NCBI GenBank assembly: GCA_011032825.1
Contig: JAADJZ010000012.1
Coordinates: 434,001-498,000, forward strand
Reading direction: 5' to 3'
DNA from: Massariosphaeria phaeospora
Lineage: Eukaryota > Ascomycota > Dothideomycetes > Pleosporales
DNA length: 64,000 bases
Part shown: piece by piece, positions 45,891-56,074 of the stretch
How the letters are laid out: every line of letters starts with the position of its first letter
Position numbering within the stretch: the stretch's first letter is position 1
Translations under genes and position numbers: made by a program
The notes under the pieces: generated by a model
Seen by the model: the letters and a program-made list of their open reading frames with translations, nothing else
Database searches by the model: none
Told to the model about the DNA's origin: nothing

Positions 45891-45955
45891 TTTCCGTTGG
45901 AGACTGCGAGTTTCCGCTTACGACACCAGTTTCCGTGCCGTCTTCCCGCTTTCCG
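45891..45955. promoter_or_regulatory. four phased TTTCCG boxes in a divergent promoter
   Basis: TTTCCG occurs at 45891, 45911, 45930 and 45950, with spacings of 20, 19 and 20 bp, about two helical turns. The complement CGGAAA contains the CGG half-site favoured by Zn2Cys6 regulators, and such a regulator is encoded 1.4 kb away. The array is almost equidistant (about 200-280 bp) from the two divergent start codons. Binding is inferred only. Confidence 0.6.
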
Positions 45956-46171
45956 CTGACGATCACGGATCCTGAGTATTCCACTTCCCGTTCATCCGGC
46001 TTTTTCAACATCAAGCACATTCTGCGCCGCGGAATTGAGCTTCGTGCTGCGACACTAGCGAATACTTAAACCAGTCAGTCCCTGGTCTCGTCGCTTGCAA
46101 CGCACATTTGTTTGTGCAACAACTGCAGCGACTATCAGTACTCACAACTGACCGTCTTTCGCCATTCACAA

Positions 46172-47062
46172 ATGCATCTTTCTACGCAAACCTGGATGCG
46201 CCCCGAGCCCCTAGAGCAGACACTCAAGCGTGCCAGCAGGCTCGGATACTCTAGTATTGAACTTGCCGGAGAGCCAAGTCTATACCATGTTCAGGAGACT
46301 CGCCAGTTGCTCGACAAGTACGGCATGCATTGCTGGGGAACAGTTACGATGCAATACGGGAAGCGGGACTTGACGGCGGCCGACGAATCGCAACGACGAG
46401 ACACTATCCAGTACATGAAGGATGTAGTCTTGTTGTGTTCCGAACTTGGTGGGAGCATCGTCACGGTTGTTCCAGCCAGAGTGGGAAAGCTGGTCCCTAC
46501 TTCTGCGCCCGAGCTTGAGTGGAAATGGGCCGTGGAAGGCTTGCGCGAAGTCGCCTCCTTTGCCGAAGCAAGAAAAGTCAGGATAGGACTGGAACCGCTC
46601 AATCGATTTGAGACGTACTTTCTGAACCGGGTGGATCAGGCGCTGGCTTTGGCGGACGAAGTCGGTCACGGTTGCGGTATCGCGTTTGACCCTTTCCATC
46701 TTGCGTTGGAGGAGGAGGACATGTTTGCAGCGATGCGCGCTTGCGGGCCTCGCATCGTCGACTTCCACGTGGCGGATCACAATCGCCAAGCCGCAGGAGA
46801 TGGCAATTTCGACTGGCCTAAGATCATGTCCGCGCTGGCTGCCACTGGCTACGACGGCGGCCTTGCCGTCGAATTTATGCCCCCGATTGACCGCACGCCC
46901 GTGGGCAGGTTCGGCGCCGACCAACTCGAAACAGACGCCGTGGATGTGTCTCCAGACCAGCTTCAATTCATCCTCGACCACGGCTCCGGGCTTTTTTCGG
47001 ACACATACTACACCGGGCTGTTGCGTCGATCGGCCGAGACGATACAACCTTTTCTGAGCTGA
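46172..47062 (+). CDS. sugar isomerase/epimerase-like TIM barrel (ketose-3-epimerase type)
   Basis: This is a single-exon protein of about 296 aa. The start at 46172 (MHLSTQTWMRPEPLEQTLKR) was chosen over 46112 because TIM-barrel epimerases begin with such a strand. Metal ligands expected for the AP-endonuclease-2/ketose-3-epimerase fold are visible in order: Glu in IGLEPLNRFETYF, Asp in IAFDPFH, His in IVDFHVADHNR, and Glu in LAVEFMPP. The family interconverts keto-sugars or dehydrates inositols and similar polyols. Its neighbours are the divergent hydrolase and, downstream, the Zn2Cys6 regulator. Exact substrate unknown. Confidence 0.88.
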   Translation: MHLSTQTWMRPEPLEQTLKRASRLGYSSIELAGEPSLYHVQETRQLLDKYGMHCWGTVTMQYGKRDLTAADESQRRDTIQYMKDVVLLCSELGGSIVTVVPARVGKLVPTSAPELEWKWAVEGLREVASFAEARKVRIGLEPLNRFETYFLNRVDQALALADEVGHGCGIAFDPFHLALEEEDMFAAMRACGPRIVDFHVADHNRQAAGDGNFDWPKIMSALAATGYDGGLAVEFMPPIDRTPVGRFGADQLETDAVDVSPDQLQFILDHGSGLFSDTYYTGLLRRSAETIQPFLS

Positions 47063-47329
47063 ATGTTCGAAAGCTCATAGCGGGTGAATGGAATGGGCCA
47101 TGTAATTTTCACAGGCAAGAGTGGACGACAGCGACGGCCTCGGAGGAGCGCGGGGAAAGGAAGCAGAGCGCTTAGTCAGGATGTGGCCGACGCTAGCCTA
47201 GTCAGATTAGAGTTAGCCCACCAGCAAGTCCCGCTGACTAATAACAATCTCGTCCTGATGCTGCTTGGATCTGATTTCACGACGTGAACACCCACCGTGC
47301 CACCCACCCGCCGGCTGAACAACCTCGCC

Positions 47330-49619
47330 ATGTCATCAGCAGATCCTCCGTCGTTCCGGAAGCGCAAACAGCGTGTCGATGTAGCCTGCGACTTTTGTCG
47401 CCAGAGAAAGGTGGGCTGGTCCCGGGTGACACATTACTTAATTCCACGCCGCTGACAGTGAAAGGTAGCTTGGGTGCGACAACGCAAAACCGAAATGTGA
47501 AAACTGTCTCTCGTATCGTAAGGACTGTTCCTATTCCGGGACTTCTCGCAAGCAAAGGTAGTGTCAGGGTTTGTGACCGTGGGCGCAGCTGCTCACGGAT
47601 GGTAGCAGGTCTTCAGCGTCACGCATCGGAGCTCACGTCGAGATCAGTCCAGTTGAACAAGATGCAGAAGTTTCCGATACGCTCACTAGGACAATCGTCT
47701 CCACAAGACCGCAGTTGCTCCGATTCCATGGCCCGACGAGCAGCATGTTCGATGGAGGAAGTCTGCTCAGACGTGGAGACGTCAATGATTCGGCCGTACA
47801 GAAATCTCATCTGCTAGCCGAGACGGCAAGGCAACGTGCGCTCCCCCATCTCAGACCCGACAGTGCACTTATCAGTCTCTCGCAGGCCAACTGGAGCCCA
47901 TCAATCTGCGATTGCGCAAGCTCGACTTTGATGGCCTAAATCCCGATCAGACGGTGCTTCTGTTCTCCTTATTCTGGAACCGTCAACACGCCACTGGCTC
48001 AATCGTGTATCGACCATGCTTCATGAGAGATATGGCGAGCGACGGACCTTATTTTTCTCATCTTTTGCTCAACTCCATACTCTTCATTGCCTCCAAGTAC
48101 AGCACCGTAGCGTCCAGCCCCTGCGACGCGGCAGATCTGGACGCCGCCCCCGGCATGGGTTTCCGCCGAAGGGCCGAAAGCATACTTTTTGATCCCGTTA
48201 CCAAAGTGTTGACTAAGAGTAGTATCACGACGATCCAAGCTTTACTTCTCATGTCGGACGCGTTGTTCTCTTGGTGCGATGAGACGAGTCTGTCATGGCA
48301 TTACCTGGGCATCGCGATCAACATGATCATCGATCTAGGAATCCATGCCGAGAACTCTATCTCCAAAACTCCCGAGGACTTGGAGGTAGCGCGTAGGGTA
48401 TTCTGGGCAGCGTTCGGTAAGTCCATCTGTTACGAATTTGTATGGCGGTCTACTAAGCACCGATAAGTTCTCGATAAGCAGCAGTCGATATATCAGGGAC
48501 GAACTCCTCGTCTTCGAAACCAGGATTGCCGTGTGCCTGTGGAGTTTCTCGACGAATTCGAAGAACTTGAACCTTTCCATCCGCTGGGCTATTCTGGACC
48601 GGGTACACTAGACCTCCCGACATATAGCGTCTCAACATTTGAACAGCTTTGCACACTTAGCACCATTACAGATCGCATCCTTTCGAGCTTTTATGTGGAG
48701 AATAGTTCAGAAAGCGAACCAGAAGAACTACACCGGACTACTCAGACTTTACATGCCGATCTTATTCGATGGCAGGAGTCTCTTCCTGCGCATCTGTCAA
48801 TTAATTTCGATGATTCAGGCAACCCGAATACATCGAACGGCACCGTAGCGCTTCCTCATACACTATGCCTGATGCAAGCTAATACCGTTCCAATCCTCAT
48901 CATTCGGCTAATTCAGTGGCAGGCTGATGTTTCACACCCTACTCATTCTATTACATCGACCATTTGTGTTCGAAGGCCATCTGAAGTCCACCGCCGCACA
49001 TGCCCGGAACGAATTTACGATATGTGAATCCGCAGCAAGTGATATCGACGTTTTACTCCATTGGTACAGGAAACACTGGTGTATGAAGGCTCCTCCTTAC
49101 TTTGTGTCTTACGCGACTTACGTCAGCGCAACCATCCACGTGCGAGTCGCCGCACAGAATCCACACGGGGAGGCGCATCAACGCCTTCAAATCTGCCTAG
49201 AGATTTTATCTGAACACCAGAAGGTGTGTCATGCACCGCGTCGAGCCCTAGCTAATTTGCTTCTCGTGGTTCAACGACTCAATGTCAATGTTGGCAGTAT
49301 TCCCGTGTTGATGTCTCGCACTGCGAACTGTGACACACCCATAGTTGACGGACATAATAGTGAACCCGCAATGCTAGCTTCTAATGAAGTTAGGACGTTC
49401 CCAAACCAACAGGATCCTGTCGGTAACCTCATGTCGCCGACAAGAATCGCGGCGGAATACTCTCTTCAAGCTGAACCGGACGCCCCGGTCCTAGTACCTG
49501 ATCCACTTGGCGAATTCGATCTTGACGTAGGCGTACTTCCGGAGTGGATGTCTTTCTTTGACCTGGACCCTATTTTCGGCTTCGAAGACTTTCCTAATCA
49601 GTATGGCCCAGACCCATGA
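47330..49619 (+). CDS. Zn2Cys6 transcription factor (676 aa, six exons)
   Basis: Exons are 47330-47410, 47469-47557, 47609-47835, 47886-48416, 48468-48873 and 48923-49619. All phases match and the total is 677 codons. The zinc cluster spans the first intron (ACDFCRQRK then LGCDNAKPKCENC...KDC). The middle region (YRPCFMRDMASDGPYFSHLL..., ISTLGIHAEN-type helices) is a fungal-specific transcription factor domain, ending in the usual TLLILLHRPFVFEG. The last intron uses a GC donor (GCAAGC at 48874, acceptor GGCAG). The protein should act in the nucleus and is the likely pathway-specific activator of the surrounding enzymes. It is convergent with the four-domain fusion gene. Confidence 0.92.
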
Positions 49620-49922
49620 CGCACTCTACTTGGAATCGCTCATGCTTATACGCTACGAATTATCACTTCCAGGACCATAATTAGGACACGTCTGAATCCA
49701 CTTTAGAAATATGACCTAAGCTCAGAGAACGTCGTTACTGCAGCAAAAGCATACAAGCTACGGATTTGTCCAGAACCTTTACCTCCCCCTACCTCGACGA
49801 GCTGCGAACTCCGCTAAGCTTTCGACCTCTTGTACGAGCCCGAGGAATGTGACAAGCTCGATTCTCTACACTACAAAATACCTCTATACGAACATCGAAC
49901 TACAATCCCTATTCCTTCGTCC
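49620..49922. other. convergent intergenic region
   Basis: 303 bp between two convergent genes, with no ORF or repeat. It presumably holds both 3' ends. Confidence 0.6.
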
Positions 49923-52900
49923 TTAGACACCGTCGAATACCAATAGGCTCTGGATAGGGACCCTGCCGTATCCACGTTGGCGCAACAATTGCCGGCCACG
50001 GTGAGCAGGGAACTCGGCAATGACCATGATGCTAACATTTTCGGCGATGACACCAGCTTCATTGAGCAGCTGTAGTACCGCGCAGAGTGTCTCCCCTGTG
50101 GAAAGCACATCATCCACAACTACAACTGACGCGCCCCTGCGGACCACACCCTGCTCCATCTCCATCTTCTTCTCTTTCGCATTTTTGGATTCGACAGACG
50201 AGATGTACGACGACGTTTTGGTAACGGAAACCGTGGGAGGGGGCAGCTTGCCAGCTTCGCGAATCAACACCAACGGCACATCGACGCTGGAAGCCAGTGC
50301 CGGAGCATAGACTAATCCGCCGACCTCGCAGCACGCTATCGCGTCGACTTTGCCCCAGTCACCGATGAAGTGGGTTTCGAGCAGAGATGTGCACAGAGCT
50401 AACCCATCTGGCTGCTGGGCGATGCCGAGAACATGACGGAATTCAATGTTTGGGCGAGGAAAGTCGGGTACCGAGCGCACCATGTTGGCCAATCGTTGCA
50501 GATCTTCGTGGACGAGAGGAAACAAATGACGTTCAGCAAACCTTTCTGCCGCTCTATTTCCGGCTGTGTCATTATCAAAGATGAGACTGGGGCAGTAGTT
50601 CAAGGCCGCAATATTCGGCCTGTCCTTGTCGCTGTCCTTGCTGTTGTCAGCGCCGTTTTCAATGCCGCTCAAGCCCCGGCGGGTCCGTCGCTCCCGTTCA
50701 CTGGCTTGGACACGGACCTCGACTAGCCTACAGTCCGGCACCAAATGCGAAAAGGCTGCGACCGGCGCCTCGTCTCTCATCCCCGTGATGAGTAGCACTT
50801 CTACATCTGTTGCGTCATGTACCACCTCTAGAAAATGCTCCTCCGGTAGTCGAGGTCGCTGTCGTACCTGTTCCTGGAAAAATACTGTCAACGTGGGCCT
50901 GTGATGCTCCTTGTAAGCACGGTCGAAACGTAGGCGGCCAAGGTCGGCACCGCTTGCCGCCGCGTACTCCCGCTTGGTGGCATCGCTGATGCTGCTTACA
51001 CGCGCTGTGAGCGGTTTTCGGGCGCATCTGGGGAAGATGGAGACCCAGGCATCGGCACAATAGTCTTTGCCAGCACAGCTTTCGCCCGTGACAAGAATGA
51101 TAAGCTTCTGCTGTGTTGGCGTTTTTGGGAGCGGACAGGCGTAAGCTAGTACGCGGTGCGGGTCTGAGATTCCCTTGAAACGGGCTATTTCTGTCCCATT
51201 TTGTCCAAAAGCCTTGGCCGCCAGCACGACGTCCCTCGGGTCCGGTCCAAGGTCAGCCCCATATACTCCAGTACAATTTCTCAAGGACAACAAATCTCCA
51301 ACGACATTGTAAACCCATTGGACGGCAGATCGGGAAGCTTCAGTGCCATCTTGATGGCGGGGCCAAACACTAGTTATCACGCAAGCAAAGTCCCAGTCTC
51401 GACAACCAAAAGCAGTGGCATCCGGGCCAATGTCGCCAATCGCGCCTCCACCTTGCAGCAGATGGAGATAGCAGAGCGGAGAAGGACGAGTCGCGATGGC
51501 TGCTACTAAGCTGTCAACGACATTCACTTCTCCAATACGTTTCAAGAACAGACATCGCTTGAACGAGGACGTCTTGCCGCCGCCATGCCCGCCGTGCATG
51601 CGTGACACATACATCTCGGCCTCGAACAAACCGACACCGTCAACGGTCGCAGAACTTTCTTCCAGTGGCTTCGAATCGTCTTCAAGCCCCAGTATTGCAC
51701 CTACATCAATAGGCGAGGGCGTTGAGGCAGTTGTAGGCGTGATAGATTCGAACATGGTCACTCCGAGATGTAACTTTCCAACGTCCCAATACAGGTAAGC
51801 GTCTGCAGAATAGTTTCGGGGGAGTTTTCTTGCGACAAGATCATCAAAGTCTCTGAGCCTTTGCCGCGCCTCGAGGTTGTCACTTAGTGGCACGATCCAG
51901 TTACGAGTCGAGAACGTCGGAGCCCTGCAAGCCTTGAAAGTTACACTGATTACAATACCGAAATTGGTTCCAGCACCGCAGATCGCCCAGAAAAGCTCGG
52001 CTTCATTGCTCGGACGGACGCCACCAACTGGCCAATGTGAACTCGGTACACGGCCGAGACAGAGGATGTCGCCAGTAACAACGCTAACCACGACAGCACC
52101 GACAACTGCATCACACGCGAGCCCGTGCGATCTAGCTAGGTGTCCGATGCCGCCTTGGAGCCATAGCCCCGCACCCACGCTTGGACGAGCTCCGAGAGGC
52201 ACTGTTACGCCCATCGTCGTGGTCTTGCGGATGATATCACCCGTTTTGCAGCCAGCCTCGACAAAAACCAATGGGCCAGAGTCAGAGTTAGGACCCGAAT
52301 CTATGTCGTCATCTCTAGTCGCGATAATATCTATTTGGTCAAAGGCGCCCATATCGACTGCAACGACGTTAGGCCGGAGACAGTGACCGCTGTGACCTCC
52401 GCCGAGAATTGTCAGACCGACCTCCTGTTTGAGAGCCCATCGAACACACTTTTGGACGTGTGAAATCGCTGTCGGTCTCACGATACATGCTGGGCTGTGG
52501 ATGCGAGCTTCCCAGTTTTTGACCACCTTGCCCCCATTCGCCGATGGAACCTGCGTCAGCAAGTCCGGCAACGACGTCGCGTGTTTGTTGAAAGCCATCA
52601 TAATATCTGGTGCGCTGAACAAAATGCGGCCTGGGTGGGCTCCATCGTTACGGCCCAAGGCACGGCATACCTTTCGCCAATTGTCACGCGTAATCGCGTC
52701 CTGCGGGACAAACCCGGCAACGAAAGGAGCAAAGCAGTCCAGTGCTTCGTTATTGTCCAACACGCGAACCACTCCGGTAGGGAAAGAAGCAGTTCGATGG
52801 CATACCAAGCTACCTAGGTTGAGTGCGCCATCGCGATGGAAAACCACTACGATCCCGCCTTGTGATTCCTCGACAAGCATACCTAGCGCTTTTTCGATGT

Positions 52901-53402
52901 ACTTCTGTTTAGAATTCATGCCATACATGCTGTGGCAGAACAGGATGATGTCGTACTTCTTGTCATGTTCTCTTACGTCCTGCAGCACGAACGGATTTTG
53001 AAAGATATCGGGCGCGTTCTTCACACTGGGCAGCGGGGACTCCGTGTCAAGGGAGGCAGAGTATAGCCATTCTTCCAACTTTGCCGCAAACAAACCGTTC
53101 GGCTCGAACGCAGTGTATTTCCCGATCTTCCTTCGCAGACGGGTGGGGAGGTATCCGAGTACGCTCTTCGGGCCGGGTCCGATCTCAAGCACCGAAATAT
53201 GAGAGCGCGAAGTGCAGAGTGTGGCTAGCAGCTCGGATAGCTGGGGGATTATGAAGTCCTTGTACGTCGTCCATCCGGGGCCTTGCATCAGGATGTCGAA
53301 GCCGGCGCTGTATTGTGTGACGGACAGCGACTGCTTTGAAGAGGGATTTGTCGCTTCGGCTTTTTGCCTGAGGGCCTGCTTTAGGGAGTTGAGGGTAGCC
53401 AT
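49923..53402 (-). CDS. four-domain fusion: methyltransferase-like / BBE FAD oxidase / phosphomevalonate-kinase-like / adenine phosphoribosyltransferase
   Basis: One uninterrupted ORF encodes 1159 residues. Residues 1-270: SAM-methyltransferase fold (VLEIGPGPKS at 71-80; YDIILFCHSMYG at 150). Residues 295-755: FAD-binding type-4 oxidase with GGGHSGH (334-340), whose His can carry the flavin, while the second Cys linkage site is Ala-Arg-Pro-Ser (LGARPSVGAG); it ends in a DPHRV BBE-like tail. Residues 765-965: P-loop GESCAGKD (773-780) followed by ISDATKREYAAASGADLGRL and an EVRVQASERERRTRRG arm, as in animal-type phosphomevalonate kinases. Residues 968-1159: APRT-like, with VRSVPDFPRPNIEFRH, an EVGGLVYAPALA block and the PRPP loop VVVVDDVLSTGET (1093-1105). 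There is no signal peptide and no intron. The combination suggests modification of an adenine- or nucleotide-derived metabolite. Domain identities 2 and 4 are strong, 3 good, 1 moderate. Confidence 0.9.
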   Translation of the reverse strand: MATLNSLKQALRQKAEATNPSSKQSLSVTQYSAGFDILMQGPGWTTYKDFIIPQLSELLATLCTSRSHISVLEIGPGPKSVLGYLPTRLRRKIGKYTAFEPNGLFAAKLEEWLYSASLDTESPLPSVKNAPDIFQNPFVLQDVREHDKKYDIILFCHSMYGMNSKQKYIEKALGMLVEESQGGIVVVFHRDGALNLGSLVCHRTASFPTGVVRVLDNNEALDCFAPFVAGFVPQDAITRDNWRKVCRALGRNDGAHPGRILFSAPDIMMAFNKHATSLPDLLTQVPSANGGKVVKNWEARIHSPACIVRPTAISHVQKCVRWALKQEVGLTILGGGHSGHCLRPNVVAVDMGAFDQIDIIATRDDDIDSGPNSDSGPLVFVEAGCKTGDIIRKTTTMGVTVPLGARPSVGAGLWLQGGIGHLARSHGLACDAVVGAVVVSVVTGDILCLGRVPSSHWPVGGVRPSNEAELFWAICGAGTNFGIVISVTFKACRAPTFSTRNWIVPLSDNLEARQRLRDFDDLVARKLPRNYSADAYLYWDVGKLHLGVTMFESITPTTASTPSPIDVGAILGLEDDSKPLEESSATVDGVGLFEAEMYVSRMHGGHGGGKTSSFKRCLFLKRIGEVNVVDSLVAAIATRPSPLCYLHLLQGGGAIGDIGPDATAFGCRDWDFACVITSVWPRHQDGTEASRSAVQWVYNVVGDLLSLRNCTGVYGADLGPDPRDVVLAAKAFGQNGTEIARFKGISDPHRVLAYACPLPKTPTQQKLIILVTGESCAGKDYCADAWVSIFPRCARKPLTARVSSISDATKREYAAASGADLGRLRFDRAYKEHHRPTLTVFFQEQVRQRPRLPEEHFLEVVHDATDVEVLLITGMRDEAPVAAFSHLVPDCRLVEVRVQASERERRTRRGLSGIENGADNSKDSDKDRPNIAALNYCPSLIFDNDTAGNRAAERFAERHLFPLVHEDLQRLANMVRSVPDFPRPNIEFRHVLGIAQQPDGLALCTSLLETHFIGDWGKVDAIACCEVGGLVYAPALASSVDVPLVLIREAGKLPPPTVSVTKTSSYISSVESKNAKEKKMEMEQGVVRRGASVVVVDDVLSTGETLCAVLQLLNEAGVIAENVSIMVIAEFPAHRGRQLLRQRGYGRVPIQSLLVFDGV

Positions 53403-53693
53403 TTGTGTTTAGCATAGGCGGATGGGTGTAGCGATGGGTCGATATGGGGCCTTATGAACGCAGAAGGCGTTTGCTGTGCAGGGGCGCTATACCCGATTAG
53501 GGTGCGCCGTGAAAGGAACCGGAGTTTGTCGCTTGTAAAGTGTGCGAGTTTGTATTTGCTAACAAGACCTTGTGCGGAAGAGTCTAGTTTTCCATGTACT
53601 GTAGTTTTCTCTCATGCATTCTACTTACCTAAGTACCTAGGCACTTACCCCAGGGGCCACATCGGACCGGGGCTCCGCGGTGCACGTGTACAG

Positions 53694-56074
53694 ATGATCT
53701 CGGGAGGCCTTCGCTCAGCTAGTGTGCGGGGTATCAGAGCACGCCCGGGCAAGGCGCTAGATGCCTCGGGCCCAAAGTTCCTCCGGGGCAGATGGACGAA
53801 GAAGACCAAGGAACAGCGAAAGAAGAACCTCTTGGAAGCATGGCCGGCCATGTCTCCCATCCATCGACCAGATTTTCACGCGTTCCACCGGGATTCGGCA
53901 AGGCAGGGACGGAATTCGACCGGCTTCAGGGAGGCGTACCTCTGGCCATATATCAATCAACAAAACCTCTCCAGCGGTAGAACCTTACTCCTTTTACTTA
54001 ACGCTCAGGGCAGAAATCCACCTATCGCCTTTCTTTATGCGGACCTCGAAAGCGCGCTGGTTGGGCATAGGACTGGTGCGCTTACTCCAGCTGGTCCGAG
54101 AGCTTTCGGGGAAGCACCCCAGCCACTTATGGACAACTGGCGCCTTCACCTGACTACGTCGATGTTGTCTCAGGGAGAAGCCTGCTTGCCGGAGATGGTC
54201 TGGAGGCTTTGGAGATCCAGGAGAAGCTTCTGGATTTTCTGGTATCTGTGACAAAGATTATCATGAAAGACAAGGGCCCCGATTTTGCGGACGAATCCTT
54301 CCCCGTTTTACCTCCTCTAATGGCACTCAGGATGGACGACTCAGAATGGCAGTCTGTACCTGCTTTGGCTGCTCAGGCACCTTACATGTCTCCACAAGCG
54401 GTAGATCTTTTGAAGTTGAAAGATCTAGTCAGCGCAAGATTGTCGGCTGCCAAAGATCACATATTATCGTTGAGAGAAGATCCCAGTTATTTCGCCGCAT
54501 GCGTCAAGGACTGGTTTGAACACACACCATATTGCGTGCCGGATAACCACGGGAAAGTACACCATCATGTTGCAAGTGCGGTGAGCCGCAGTAAGTTTAC
54601 GAATTGTTTGCTGCCTCGATTCATTTACTTTGCTTACCAAGACACGTATTGGTGGGAAACTCTACTATTACAACTGGATAGTGTGATTGCGCTGGATCGC
54701 ATGTACATTGAAAAACAACTGGAGACGGAAGAGGAATTGCCAGGCTATGTCGAGGCCCTTCAAATGCTCAAACATATACTCATCGGGCCTATGGAAAGGT
54801 GTTTCTTTAGTCATATCAAAGAGCAATTTCCGTCTTCTCCACCGATGCGACATCTGTTCGAAAGACAAGTCGGACCCAACGGCGTAGTTGCATTGAGATA
54901 TCGTCATGCAGTCAATCGCAGTATGTGGGACATAAAGGATTATCTGCTCTGGTTGTTTATGGTGCTGTACCAACCAGGATCAGCAGGCCGACAAGAGTCA
55001 CAAAAGTTACAGGACATAGGCAATCTCGCTGTTGAGCTAGAGAGACGCATGCAGATGAATCCGAAAGAAAAGGAGCGTGTGACTACCTTATTAGCTGGTA
55101 CCGTGTCAGATATAGGCCTCAAGGAAGAGCTCGTCCATCAACTTCAGCGCTACAGGCCACTTATATTTCTGGACGAACACGGAGACAGGCGCATGGCCGC
55201 ACGTGAGCGTGAGTTGGCCAACGGCCCCTGGGCTGACAATCTAGACAGCTCTTTGCGCGCCATTTCTGGCGCCCTAATGCCCGACGAAATTCCACTGGGC
55301 CGCAGAGGTTACCTCGCGGTGCAGAACTTCAAATATCCAAACACCAAGCGCCGAACCAAGGAGAACGTCGCGCTTATGCAATCAGCTGAGCGGAACTTGG
55401 ACGCATTGTGGCTCAAAGTGGACCAGCATCTTCAAGAAAAGCTGGACTCGACCGCATACCAGGTCTGGGCGCGACTGTCGCCAAAGCAAGATGAGATACG
55501 CAGGACGGAAGATTGGTGCGAACCCGAGCCCCTGCGATTACGAGCGGATCTTCAGATACCCTCCGTCCTTCAAGACTTCAAGGAATTGGACTTGGAACGG
55601 CAACGACGGACCGAAGAGACCATCGCAGCAAACAATGCGGCAAACACAACGCCAGCTCCAAAGACAAAGTCGCGCGGCCTGCCCGGCCCAGAAATTCCGC
55701 AGCGCGCCGCCATCGATGCTCCCGAAGTGGCCCCTCAACCAACCGCACCTCCGCCGCCGAGGTTCACATTGAAGAAGCGCGCGCTCAAGGTCTTCGCCAC
55801 CATCTTCCACAATCTCGAGCAGGCCGACCAGCCCGGCGAGATTGCGTGGCTCGACTTCCTCTACGCGATGGCGCAGACGGGCTTTGCTCCCGAGAAGCTG
55901 TATGGGTCTGTGTGGCAGTTCACGCCGGACGCGGTGAAGTTCGGTGTTGAGCGTAGCATCCAGTTCCACGAGCCGCATCCCCACGGCAAGATTCCGTACT
56001 TCAATGCCAAGCGGATTGGGCGCCGACTGAACCGAGCGTATGGGTGGCATGGTGCTATGTTCGTGGCTGAGTGA
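53694..56074 (+). CDS. ipa-like fungal protein, interrupted by a frameshift
   Basis: The C-terminal 621 codons (54209-56074) are one open frame ending RSIQFHEPHPHGKIPYFNAK...RRLNRAYGWHGAMFV, the conserved tail of a large ascomycete family often labelled ipa protein. The N-terminal part lies in another frame: LLEAWPAMSPIHRPDFHAFH, REAYLWPYINQQNLSSGRTL and NAQGRNPPIAFLYADLESAL (about 53835-54070). The frames switch between 54073 and 54100, where one frame gives ...GALTPA and the other resumes SWSESFRGSTPATYGQLAPS. No intron fits, so this is a single-base frameshift, either an inactivating mutation or a sequence error. The start ATG at 53694 is tentative. Function of the family is unknown; the tail resembles a HicA-type RNA-binding fold. 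Confidence 0.7.

Noticed and set aside
46280..47047. 255-codon reverse ORF opposite the epimerase
   Set aside because: The forward strand has ordered metal-binding motifs; the reverse product has none.
49923..53402. Recent bacterial transfer of the fusion gene
   Set aside because: Lack of introns is suggestive, but I cannot compare codon use or phylogeny here, and individual domains exist in fungi. Not claimed.
53454..53690. Extension of the ipa-like ORF upstream to 53454
   Set aside because: The extra N-terminus has no similarity to the family and overlaps the promoter of the divergent fusion gene. A start near 53694 is more likely.
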